NCBI RefSeq assembly: GCF_938030145.1
Contig: NZ_CALHGM010000010.1
Location: 1 to 34,815, forward strand
Direction: 5' to 3'
Source: an uncultured Campylobacter sp.
GTDB taxonomy: Bacteria > Campylobacterota > Campylobacteria > Campylobacterales > Campylobacteraceae
Length of the DNA stretch: 34,815 nucleotides
The notes below the pieces were generated by a model, which was not told the DNA's origin, did not search any database, and saw nothing but the letters and a program-made list of their open reading frames with translations. How positions within the stretch are numbered: position 1 is the stretch's first letter; each line of letters begins with the position of its first letter. The translations under genes were made by a program, and so were the position numbers. This document shows positions 7,723 to 14,720 of this stretch, in pieces.

Positions 7723-8397
7723 TTATTCTGCCTGCGCTGCGGCAATGACTGCACTAGGCTTGGACAGCTCTCCGTTTTCGGTTTTGACGGTAATGCGGTA
7801 TTCATATCCTTCGCCGTAATCGATATTGTCGATATATTCAGCACTAAGTCTGCCGCGAACCTCTTTAATCGTGCTCCACGACTCGCCTCCCTTAGGACGG
7901 CGCTCGATTAGATAAGAGCTTACTCGAAGATCCGGATGCGGGCGCCAGATGATCTTAACGCGGCCCGGAAGCCCGTAGATAGCCTGCGCAAACGGCACGG
8001 ACTCTAACATCTTTGCTGTGCTTGCGATAGCGACCGGAGAAGGAGCCGAAACGCCCTTGGCGCCGTATGTGCGCACCGTGTATTTATACGAAGTGCCCGG
8101 CTGCAGCCTCGTATCTACGTAGTGGGTGGAGTATGGATCTGCGATAGTGGCGATCTTTTTGGCTTCGCCGCCGCTTGCGGGCGCTCGATAAACGACAAAG
8201 CCCAATACGGCGGTATTGCTGTCGTATCTAGGCCACTCAAGTCCGATCTCATTGTCGCTCGTGATCGTCCTGATGCCCTCCACGCGCGGCAGGCTTTCGT
8301 CGCTTGCGCTAGGCGCGCTAGACGTAGCGCAGCCAGCCACTAATATCGCTAAAGTAGCGCTCAACGTTAGTTGGTAAAATTTTTTCATAAATTTCAT
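7723..8397 (-). CDS. flpA: FlpA-like fibronectin type III lipoprotein (short form)
   Basis: The 224-aa product has a lipoprotein signal with lipobox LVAGC (Cys23) and two fibronectin type III domains, about residues 36-127 and 132-222. Residues 151-159 read WRPHPDLRV, nearly the same as the segment WRPHPDFRV reported to mediate fibronectin binding in C. jejuni FlpA (Cj1279c). C. jejuni FlpA has three such domains and about 400 residues, so this is a shorter form that ends after domain two. It is probably outer-membrane anchored. ATG 8397 has AAAAGG six bases upstream; ATG 8388 is also possible. The 5' end lies inside the rluD gene, an 80-base overlap. Gene order rluD-flpA-trmB-ftsE-ftsX matches C. 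jejuni. Confidence 0.85.
   Translation of the reverse strand: MKFMKKFYQLTLSATLAILVAGCATSSAPSASDESLPRVEGIRTITSDNEIGLEWPRYDSNTAVLGFVVYRAPASGGEAKKIATIADPYSTHYVDTRLQPGTSYKYTVRTYGAKGVSAPSPVAIASTAKMLESVPFAQAIYGLPGRVKIIWRPHPDLRVSSYLIERRPKGGESWSTIKEVRGRLSAEYIDNIDYGEGYEYRITVKTENGELSKPSAVIAAAQAE
7921..7947 (-). other. Putative fibronectin-binding motif WRPHPDLRV
   Basis: These codons encode residues 151-159 of the FlpA-like lipoprotein. The motif differs by one conservative change (Leu for Phe) from the C. jejuni FlpA segment known to bind fibronectin. Binding by this protein is inferred, not shown. Confidence 0.6.
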
Positions 8398-9967
8398 CCT
8401 TTACCTTTTGATTTGTCGTAAAATTTAGAAATTCGCTCGGCAAGCCCGCGCATATTTTCACCTCTTTGCCGCTTCGCGGATGGATGAAATAGAGCAAATA
8501 GGCATGGAGCAAAATCCTGCTAATTTTAGCGTTTTCGCTCTTAAATCCGTATAAATGATCGCCCAAAATGTGCCGATTTATCGAGCTTAAATGCACGCGG
8601 ATCTGATGCGTGCGACCCGTGAAGAGCTTTGCCGCGACAAGATTAAAGCTCTTTAGGTTTATCGGCGGCAGGTTTTGGTTTTGAGCTGGATTTTTAAAAT
8701 TTAAGGCTTTATTCTCGGCGAGACGGGCTGCTTTGGTTTCATTTGCGCTCATATCAGCGGTTAAAATTTTATCTACGTTGTCCGCGCGGCTGCTTGGAAT
8801 TTTATCTATGCTTTGGATTGAAATTTTATCCGCACTCCGCATGCAATTATTTGAAATTTCGTCCGCGTTATCCGCGCCTGCGTAGTCGTTTAAAATTTCA
8901 TCCATGCCCGCATTCTTGCTCGCGCTTGCGTCGGTAGTCGAAATTTTACCCGTGCCTACAGCTAGGCCTGCATTTAAAATTTCATTCCCGCGCACGCTCA
9001 CGTCGGTCGCTAAAATTTTACCCGTATCTGCATCCCTGCTAGCGCTTAAAATTTTATCTCCGCCCGCATACATAGCCGAAATTTTGCTCGTGCTCGTAGC
9101 TGCGTCTGAAATTTTATCGGTAGCGCCCGTTGAAATTTCATCCATAGCGTCGCCCGAAATTTTGTCTTCAGTCGAAATTCTACTTGCGCTTGCGTTCGCA
9201 GCTAAAATTTTATTGGTAGCTGAAATTTTATCCGCCCCCGTGCTCTTGCCAGCAGCCGTGCCATCGCTCGCATTTAAAATTTCATTGCACCTCTCGGCGG
9301 AGTTTTGAAGCTCGCTTAGTTCCGCTCCGCTTAAAATTTCATAAAACGCGCTCTTTGCACCGCGTCCGCCAGGTACGATCCCCATTTTTAGGCGGTTTGC
9401 TGGGTTGCGAGCGATCGGGCGCTCGATCACGCAGGGCTCTTTCAGAGGCAGGTCGATGAGCGCGAGGTATATCCGCCCCATGCTCTTATCGCTTAGCTGT
9501 GCCGATAGCGCGGCGTGCGCGGCGTTGTTTTTGGCGACGAGCAGGGCGCCGCTGGTGAGCTTATCCAGGCGGTGCACGATGCCCGCGCGAAGCTCGCCGC
9601 CGAGCGTGGAAAGCAGATAGCCGCGAGACTTGAGCCAGTCCACGAGCGTGGGCTCTTTGACGCTTGCGGCGGGGTGGACGGTAAGGCCCGCGGGCTTATT
9701 TACCACGAGCAGATCCTCATCCTCGTATAAAATTTCAATGTCGAAGTTTAGCCTCTCCGCGCCTGTTTGCTGCGGCGCGGGCGCGGGGTAGTCGATGTGC
9801 ACGAGCTCGCCTGCAGATAGCTTGTAGCCGGGCTTAGTTTGCACGGCTCCGTCCACTTTGACCGCTGCAGATTTGATTAAGCTTGATATTTGATTGCGCG
9901 AAATTCCAAGCTGCGAGCTTAAAAAAACGTCGAGTCTTTCGCTGCATTGTGATATTAGATTATCCAA
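8318..9967 (-). CDS. rluD: RluD-family 23S rRNA pseudouridine synthase with a ~225-residue insertion
   Basis: Residues 8-60 form an S4 RNA-binding domain. The synthase core follows, with VVNKPAGLTVHPA (88-100), the catalytic loop HRLDKLTSG (132-140, catalytic Asp135) and, after the insertion, KLFTGRTHQIRVHL (447-460). Family members are about 300-330 aa; this is 549. The extra part (about 214-440) lies in a loop between core strands and repeats D-K/E-I-S/L motifs encoded by AAATTT palindromes. Both flanks stay in frame and active-site residues are intact, so the enzyme is probably functional. The start is TTG at 9967, with AAAGG seven bases upstream. It is divergent from rodA and first in the eight-gene minus-strand cluster; C. 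jejuni equivalent Cj1280c. The exact rRNA target (RluD or RluC type) is uncertain. Confidence 0.88.
   Translation of the reverse strand: MDNLISQCSERLDVFLSSQLGISRNQISSLIKSAAVKVDGAVQTKPGYKLSAGELVHIDYPAPAPQQTGAERLNFDIEILYEDEDLLVVNKPAGLTVHPAASVKEPTLVDWLKSRGYLLSTLGGELRAGIVHRLDKLTSGALLVAKNNAAHAALSAQLSDKSMGRIYLALIDLPLKEPCVIERPIARNPANRLKMGIVPGGRGAKSAFYEILSGAELSELQNSAERCNEILNASDGTAAGKSTGADKISATNKILAANASASRISTEDKISGDAMDEISTGATDKISDAATSTSKISAMYAGGDKILSASRDADTGKILATDVSVRGNEILNAGLAVGTGKISTTDASASKNAGMDEILNDYAGADNADEISNNCMRSADKISIQSIDKIPSSRADNVDKILTADMSANETKAARLAENKALNFKNPAQNQNLPPINLKSFNLVAAKLFTGRTHQIRVHLSSINRHILGDHLYGFKSENAKISRILLHAYLLYFIHPRSGKEVKICAGLPSEFLNFTTNQKVKDEIYEKILPTNVERYFSDISGWLRYV
8764..9339. 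repeat. Array of 18 in-phase RAATTY motifs inside rluD
   Basis: RAATTY words begin at 8764, 8797, 8821, 8854, 8893, 8941, 8977, 9013, 9049, 9079, 9109, 9133, 9157, 9175, 9205, 9223, 9277 and 9334. All intervals (18 to 57 bases) are multiples of three, so the motif always falls in the same codon phase. The common core on the coding strand is GATRAAATTTYA, read as D-[KE]-I-[SL]. Eighteen copies in 576 bases compares with about 0.6 expected in random sequence. Sequences between the cores are not conserved. Confidence 0.9.
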
Positions 9968-10020
9968 ATTTATACCTTTTTTGGCTATTCTTACGTCAAA
10001 ATTTTAATTAGGATTAAGCG
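9968..10020. promoter_or_regulatory. Divergent rluD/rodA intergenic region
   Basis: These 53 bases separate two divergently transcribed genes that both start with TTG, so promoters for both the minus-strand cluster and rodA should lie here or just inside the flanking genes. Shine-Dalgarno sequences are visible (AAAGG for rluD, TTAGGA for rodA). The region is AT-rich and carries one AAATTT. I cannot assign a convincing -10 box to either direction. Confidence 0.45.
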
Positions 10021-11127
10021 TTGTTTAAAATTGACAAAAAGATTTTAGCATATTTTGATTTCATTCAACCTTTTTTAATCGTGCCGATAGTGGTTTTTTC
10101 ATACGTTTTAATAAGCGAGGCAAACGACGTGCTGTCCTCGAAGCAGGTGGTTTATTTCGGCGTAGGATTTGCCGTTTTTACGCTGTTTTTTCTCTTTCCG
10201 ATACGCAAATTTTTATATCTGATCCCGATATTTTATTGGACCAACATCATATTGCTGCTCAGCGTCGATTTTTTCGGCGTTAGCAAGCTAGGAGCAAGGC
10301 GCTGGCTGGAGATTCCTTTCGTGCATTTTACGCTGCAGCCCAGCGAGGTGATGAAGCCCGCGTTTATCCTGATGCTGATGTATCTGATACACAAAAATCC
10401 GCCGCCGAAAAACGGCTACGGGCTCAAGGATTTTTTGCGCCTTAGCTTTTACATACTTCTGCCTTTTGTTCTGATCGCAAAAGAGCCCGATCTAGGCACC
10501 GCCGCGATACTTTTTTTGACGGGATTTGCTATTCTTTTTATCATCGGCGTCGATAAAAAAATTTGGCTTACGCTGATCATCGTTTTTGTGGCCAGCTCGC
10601 CGATTTTGTACGAAAACATGCACGATTATCAAAAAAAGCGCATCGCCGATTTTATCAGCGAGGAGCCCAATTACCAGGTCAAGCAGGCGATCATCGCTAT
10701 CGGAAACGGCGGCATCTACGGCAAGGATAGGGATGAAGCGACGCAGACGCACTTTAAATTCTTGCCGATTGCGACGAGCGATTTTATCTTCGCTTATACG
10801 ATCGAGCGCTTCGGCTTCGTGGGGGCTGCCGCGCTGATCGCGCTGTATGCGCTGCTGATACTGCATCTGCTGAGCCTGAACTACGATTTCAAAAGCGATT
10901 ATCTGATACGGGTCTTTACGAGCGCGCTTGCCTCGCTCATCTTCATCTACGCGGGCGTCAATATCTCGATGGTGGTGGGTTTCGCGCCCGTCGTGGGCGT
11001 GCCGCTGCCGTTTTTCAGCTATGGCGGCAGCAGCTTCATCACCTTTATGATCCTTTTTGGAATTTTGCAAAATTTGCTGACGTTTAGGATGAAGGATAAC
11101 TACAAAACCTACAAGATCAGGATGTAA
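10021..11127 (+). CDS. mrdB: Rod-shape SEDS peptidoglycan glycosyltransferase RodA
   Basis: The 368-aa polytopic membrane protein of the SEDS family (about ten helices) polymerises glycan strands for lateral wall growth, together with a class B penicillin-binding protein. Diagnostic stretches are TLQPSEVMKPAFIL (about 112-125), KEPDLGTAAI (about 154-163), HFKFLPIATSDFIFAY (about 244-259) and FFSYGGSSFITFMI near residues 329-342. The start is TTG at 10021, preceded by TTAGGA. The length fits RodA rather than the usually longer FtsW. In C. jejuni the same neighbour position is mrdB (Cj1282). It is convergent with the small membrane protein genes at 11232. Confidence 0.92.
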   Translation: MFKIDKKILAYFDFIQPFLIVPIVVFSYVLISEANDVLSSKQVVYFGVGFAVFTLFFLFPIRKFLYLIPIFYWTNIILLLSVDFFGVSKLGARRWLEIPFVHFTLQPSEVMKPAFILMLMYLIHKNPPPKNGYGLKDFLRLSFYILLPFVLIAKEPDLGTAAILFLTGFAILFIIGVDKKIWLTLIIVFVASSPILYENMHDYQKKRIADFISEEPNYQVKQAIIAIGNGGIYGKDRDEATQTHFKFLPIATSDFIFAYTIERFGFVGAAALIALYALLILHLLSLNYDFKSDYLIRVFTSALASLIFIYAGVNISMVVGFAPVVGVPLPFFSYGGSSFITFMILFGILQNLLTFRMKDNYKTYKIRM

Positions 11128-11231
11128 ATTTAGCCCGCACGGATAAATTTTGAAATTCTACAAAATCGCGCGAGGTTTATTTTAAGCTTCGGCGGCGAAA
11201 TTAAAGTGGAGGCGCTAAATTTTAAAACTCG

Positions 11232-11558
11232 CTACAAAATCACGCCGATGCCGAGTGTAAAGACCACCGCGAAAAAGGCGTATGTAAAGGCAAATTCCAA
11301 AGTTTGCGAATTAAAAAATCCGTAGTACAAAACGCTCGTGAAAAATCCGCCCACGAAGGCTACGGCAAAGATCCCGATCCGCGCCGCGACGGGCTTTGCA
11401 CCGCAAAATTTGTATAGGTAAAAAACCCCGCAGAAGCTGATCGCAAACCAGATCATCGCAGGCACCGGCCCGCTTAGGCCTATCATGCCGAAAAGATTGG
11501 CTAAATTTAAAAGCAGTAAAAATATCACCACAAGCGCGATCAGCGCGGATTTGATCAT
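11232..11558 (-). CDS. Small integral membrane protein
   Basis: The 108-aa protein is almost entirely hydrophobic, with about four predicted helices near residues 3-25, 31-52, 61-81 and 86-108. I do not recognise the family. Its start overlaps the stop of the preceding gene in ATGA (11555-11558), so the two are probably translated together and may form one membrane complex. It is not preceded by any other gene in this strand cluster, and nothing in the sequence indicates a substrate. Confidence 0.7.
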   Translation of the reverse strand: MIKSALIALVVIFLLLLNLANLFGMIGLSGPVPAMIWFAISFCGVFYLYKFCGAKPVAARIGIFAVAFVGGFFTSVLYYGFFNSQTLEFAFTYAFFAVVFTLGIGVIL

Positions 11559-12247
11559 CTATCGCGCCTTGCGTCGTCTGCGGAATTTTCGTTCGAATCT
11601 AGCTTGAAATTTTCGCCGCCCTGATTGAAATTTTGCGAGGAATTTTCATCCGCGCCGTCTTCGCCCGCGCCGTCGTTTGAAATTTTAAAATTTTCGTCGG
11701 AAATTTCATCTGCACCGCTCGCAGAATTTTCACCGAGATCGTCATTGGAATTTAAAATTTCATCGCCGCTTTTAAAGTTTAAAATTTCATCCGTCGCGGC
11801 GCTTTTATTTTGCGGCTCCCGCGCCTCTTTTGCGCTGCCGAAATCCGCGTCTTTTAAATTTGCGCCCTCATCTAAATTTTTAGAGCTTTCGTCCGCAGAA
11901 TTTTTATAAGCTTTGTTTGAAAATCTTTTGTGCTTGATCTGTAGATAAAAGACGAAAGCGACGAACGCCACCGCCGTGATCGCGATGTAGTAGCGGTTTT
12001 CGAAGAGCAGCGCGCCCTCCACTAGCCCCGAAAACAGCGCCAGCAGCGAGGCGGTAAGAAACGGAAAGCGCACTACATCTTTTTCGCCGATCGCTAAGGC
12101 GATGAGCGCGACGCCGAATATCGTGGCGTTTAGCAGCGCGCCTAGGACTTTGATCTCGGCAAAAAGGCTCGGATTGACGCGCGAAGTGACGTAAAGCGCG
12201 AGCGCGACGGCGGCGAAAAGCAGGATAAAAAATACGATTTTTTTCAT
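11555..12247 (-). CDS. Membrane protein with an acidic low-complexity C-terminal tail
   Basis: The 230-aa protein has about four membrane helices in residues 1-107 (for example 4-21, 33-54, 63-84, 89-107), then a basic KHKRFSNKAYK stretch, and a cytoplasmic tail of about 110 residues rich in Asp, Glu, Asn and Ser. The tail repeats DEIL, DEIS and NFK units produced by AAATTT motifs. I do not recognise the membrane part. AAAAGG lies about six bases before the ATG at 12247. It is coupled to the 108-aa gene by an ATGA overlap. The tail composition matches the insertions in rluD and trmB. Confidence 0.7.
   Translation of the reverse strand: MKKIVFFILLFAAVALALYVTSRVNPSLFAEIKVLGALLNATIFGVALIALAIGEKDVVRFPFLTASLLALFSGLVEGALLFENRYYIAITAVAFVAFVFYLQIKHKRFSNKAYKNSADESSKNLDEGANLKDADFGSAKEAREPQNKSAATDEILNFKSGDEILNSNDDLGENSASGADEISDENFKISNDGAGEDGADENSSQNFNQGGENFKLDSNENSADDARRDR
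11583..11910. repeat. Dense RAATTY motifs in the tail of the 11555-12247 gene
   Basis: Eleven RAATTY words start at 11583, 11607, 11628, 11640, 11680, 11688, 11701, 11724, 11748, 11755 and 11782, about one per 19 bases. More follow between 11850 and 11910. Unlike the rluD array, these fall in more than one codon phase: DEIL and DEIS in one, NFK in another. Confidence 0.82.
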
Positions 12248-12917
12248 TTTGGACCTTTTAAAATTTATCTTTAAATTTACGATTCAGATGCGCCTTTTAT
12301 GCGCATAGAGCGCAAGTATCGGCGCATTACAACTACCGCGTTCGAGACATTACGCAAATATTGCGCGTCCTGCGGACATAGCGCGAAATTTTAGGGTGCG
12401 ACCGTGCTGTTTTAAGCGCGACTGGTGCAATATACACGCTCATAACTTAAACGCAATCCTAATTGCGCGGACGCGGTTTGAAACACGATTCGCATTAGGC
12501 GCGACAAAATCGCTATTTTTCGCGCGACTTAAATGCGATTCTGTCGGTAAATTTTACTGCCAGCCGCACTCTGCTGCGTCAAGCGGCGCCAAGTCCGTGC
12601 TTTAAAATTTTATGCCGAGCCGCGTTAAAATTCCGCGCCTAAGCTGTATATATCCCTAGCTCGTGGCGCCGCAAGACGCTCCGTAAAATTTTACTCGTCA
12701 GCAGTAAATATTCGGCACGCGGGCGGAATTTTGCGCGCAGCACCGCACGTTTTGTTTTAAATTTAGCGCGGCGGGCTTTAAAATTTTAAATTTACCGCTT
12801 CCGCGCTCTGTTTATCCGCAAGAGCTATCGCACCTGCTAAAATTTATCTGCGGAGCAAATCTTAGCGCCGAAATAAAATTTCATCTCGCTCGTAAAATCG
12901 CAGCGCGTAAAATTTCA
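12248..12917. other. Gene-free 670-bp stretch rich in AAATTT
   Basis: I find no convincing gene here: the longest open frames have no family-like features, and no tRNA-like or other structured RNA signature was recognised. The stretch has 14 RAATTY words, at 12261, 12273, 12386, 12549, 12605, 12628, 12686, 12726, 12759, 12781, 12788, 12840, 12876 and 12910, against about 0.7 expected by chance. It lies downstream of amiA and upstream of the 230-aa membrane protein gene, and should hold the promoter of the latter. It could be a decayed gene or insertion of the same type as those in rluD and trmB. Confidence 0.6.
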
Positions 12918-14720
12918 TCACTTGTTTTTCTGAAAGTACGCGTCCACGCCGTTTGCGATGCCCTGTGCGATGCGATCTTGATAGGCACTTTTGCCTAAAT
13001 TTTTACCCTCCTGCGGGTGCGTGATGTAGCCCATCTCCACGAGCACCGCGGGCATCGTAGCGCCCACCAGCACCCAAAATGGCGCCTCGCGCACGCCGCC
13101 GTCTCTGCTCGAGAAGCTCTTTTTGACCGAGCTTAGCATATAGCTTTGAATATCGATGGCAAGCTTGTTTGAAGAGATTATCTTCTCGCGATTTAAGAAA
13201 TTTAGGAAGGTCTGCTTCGAGAAGGTATTCATATCCTCCAAATCGCCCTTGTTTTCGAGTGCTGCGGCGTTTTTACTGCGCTCGCTTCTAGCCGGGCTTA
13301 AGAAAAAGGTCTCCACGCCGCTCATTTTAGATGCCGCGCTGGCGTTAGGAGCGGCATTTGCGTGGATCGAAATAAACATATCGGCATTTCTTTTAGCGGC
13401 GAAAGCGGTGCGCGACCTTAAATTTATAAACACGTCGGTGCTGCGCGTGTAAAGCACCCTATAGCCGCGTTTTTGAAGCAGCGCGCCGAGCTTTTTGGAT
13501 GTGGCTAGTACGATATTTTTTTCCTTCAGCCCGTTTCCGACCGCGCCCGAATCGCTGCCGCCGTGACCCGGATCAATTACGATGAGCTTGCCCTTGGTCG
13601 ATTTGTAAATTTTACCGACGGCCACGGACGCGGTTTTGGCACCTTGCGCATCATCTATCGTGCTGATTTGCGGCTCGCTATCTTGCTCGCGTCTGCGATT
13701 GCGCCCTGATTTTTGATCCTTGTTTTTTTCTGCGCGCGCGGATTTTGCGGCTTTTAAGCCTTCAGCCGTACTTAAAATCATCATATTGCCGCTAATTTCA
13801 ACGTTTGCGTTAAATTCTTTCGGGTCGCTAAGTACGATGCGCACGGTCTTATCGTTGTATTGCGAGACGCGTACATCGCTAACAAAGCTATCTTTAAGCC
13901 GCGTTTTTTGTGACTTTTGCCGCGCGCTAAAATCAATCACGAAGCGAAAATTATCGCTACTTGCGATCGTAAAATCTTTATAATCGCCGCGCTTTAGATC
14001 GCGGTTAAACTCAAGCACGATCTCATTTTTATCGCCGCGCAGAGAATTTAACGCAAGCTGGGCGTTTTTGTCCGCTTTTTTGACGCTGCTTTTTCTAAGC
14101 TCGCTGCTTTGATCTGCGGACTCCTCGTCATACTCGTTTTGCGCGATTGCGTCCTCGCCGCCATCGTCCTCCTGGGCGTCTACGGCCTCGTCCGCGCCGA
14201 TCGGTCTAGTCGAGCGTAAAAATTCCAAATCTTCTTTAGATAGCGAGCTTAAATCGGCTTCTTCTGGCGCGCGCGTATTTTTGAGATTTTTGGAAGTGGA
14301 ATTTTTTGAATTTTTAGAATTTTTGGAGGCGGAGGCTTTGGGGCTATGCGCTAAATTTGAAGTGTTTTTCTCGTCCGAGCTTTTGGAATTTTTTGCGTTT
14401 TCATCTTTGAGTTTTTTAGAATTCGTGCTGCTATCGCTTGCTTTGCCTTCTAATTTGGCTAGCGCAGATTCATAAGGCGAGGAGTCAAGCCCTAAATTTT
14501 TCGAGCTGTAAACCAATCTCTTTAGCGCTTTGATGCGAACTTCTTTATCGGACGCGCCTTGGTAGAGCGATTTTAGCTCCTTGTGCAGCGAGCGCTTATA
14601 ATTTGGCGTCGCTACGATGAAATCCTTGTCGAATTTCGCAAAAAACGCCTCGCTCGAAGCTCCAAACGCCAATACGCAGCTAAAAGCCGCGATTAGAAAA
14701 ATTTTAACTATCTTCGCCAT
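12918..14720 (-). CDS. amiA: N-acetylmuramoyl-L-alanine amidase AmiA
   Basis: This periplasmic zinc amidase cleaves the bond between N-acetylmuramic acid and the stem peptide, splitting the septal wall. It has a signal peptide (1 to about 20), a helical region to about 90, a Ser/Asn/Lys-rich linker (91-150), an acidic segment (about 175-205), an AMIN domain (about 220-320) and an Amidase_3 domain (about 377-597). Zinc ligands and catalytic residues are visible: DPGHGG (His386), KEKN (Glu400), SIHANA (His453) and VEMGY (Glu562). The segment between His453 and Glu562 is long enough to include a regulatory helix of the kind released by EnvC-type activators. The ATG overlaps the preceding gene by 17 bases. 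C. jejuni equivalent Cj1269c. Confidence 0.93.
   Translation of the reverse strand: MAKIVKIFLIAAFSCVLAFGASSEAFFAKFDKDFIVATPNYKRSLHKELKSLYQGASDKEVRIKALKRLVYSSKNLGLDSSPYESALAKLEGKASDSSTNSKKLKDENAKNSKSSDEKNTSNLAHSPKASASKNSKNSKNSTSKNLKNTRAPEEADLSSLSKEDLEFLRSTRPIGADEAVDAQEDDGGEDAIAQNEYDEESADQSSELRKSSVKKADKNAQLALNSLRGDKNEIVLEFNRDLKRGDYKDFTIASSDNFRFVIDFSARQKSQKTRLKDSFVSDVRVSQYNDKTVRIVLSDPKEFNANVEISGNMMILSTAEGLKAAKSARAEKNKDQKSGRNRRREQDSEPQISTIDDAQGAKTASVAVGKIYKSTKGKLIVIDPGHGGSDSGAVGNGLKEKNIVLATSKKLGALLQKRGYRVLYTRSTDVFINLRSRTAFAAKRNADMFISIHANAAPNASAASKMSGVETFFLSPARSERSKNAAALENKGDLEDMNTFSKQTFLNFLNREKIISSNKLAIDIQSYMLSSVKKSFSSRDGGVREAPFWVLVGATMPAVLVEMGYITHPQEGKNLGKSAYQDRIAQGIANGVDAYFQKNK
14271..14450 (-). 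repeat. GAATTT-rich linker repeat in amiA
   Basis: This tract encodes AmiA residues 91-150, a linker of Lys, Asn and Ser with KNSKNSKNS. Six RAATTY words start at 14299, 14308, 14317, 14353, 14386 and 14419, three of them in a 9-base period. The motif here is read in the K-N-S phase, unlike the K-I-S phase in rluD. Confidence 0.65.

Noticed and set aside
8764..9339. CRISPR-like array (a short motif every 18-57 bases)
   Set aside because: The repeated core is only about 12 bases, intervals vary widely but are always divisible by three, and the tract is an open frame inside rluD. No cas genes are nearby.
5599..9967. Frameshifts or pseudogenes in trmB and rluD because of abnormal length
   Set aside because: Both flanks of each insertion are in frame with catalytic motifs intact, so the genes look functional despite the extra length.
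11128..11231. Terminator between rodA and the convergent membrane protein genes
   Set aside because: I could not find a stable stem with a following T tract; only scattered AAATTT words are present.
12320..12375. GTTCGAGAC resembling a tRNA T-loop
   Set aside because: The flanking bases do not form a T stem, and no acceptor, D or anticodon arms can be placed around it.
12396..12605. 69-codon open frame on the plus strand in the gene-free stretch
   Set aside because: No ribosome binding site, no family-like motifs, and a composition typical of non-coding frames.
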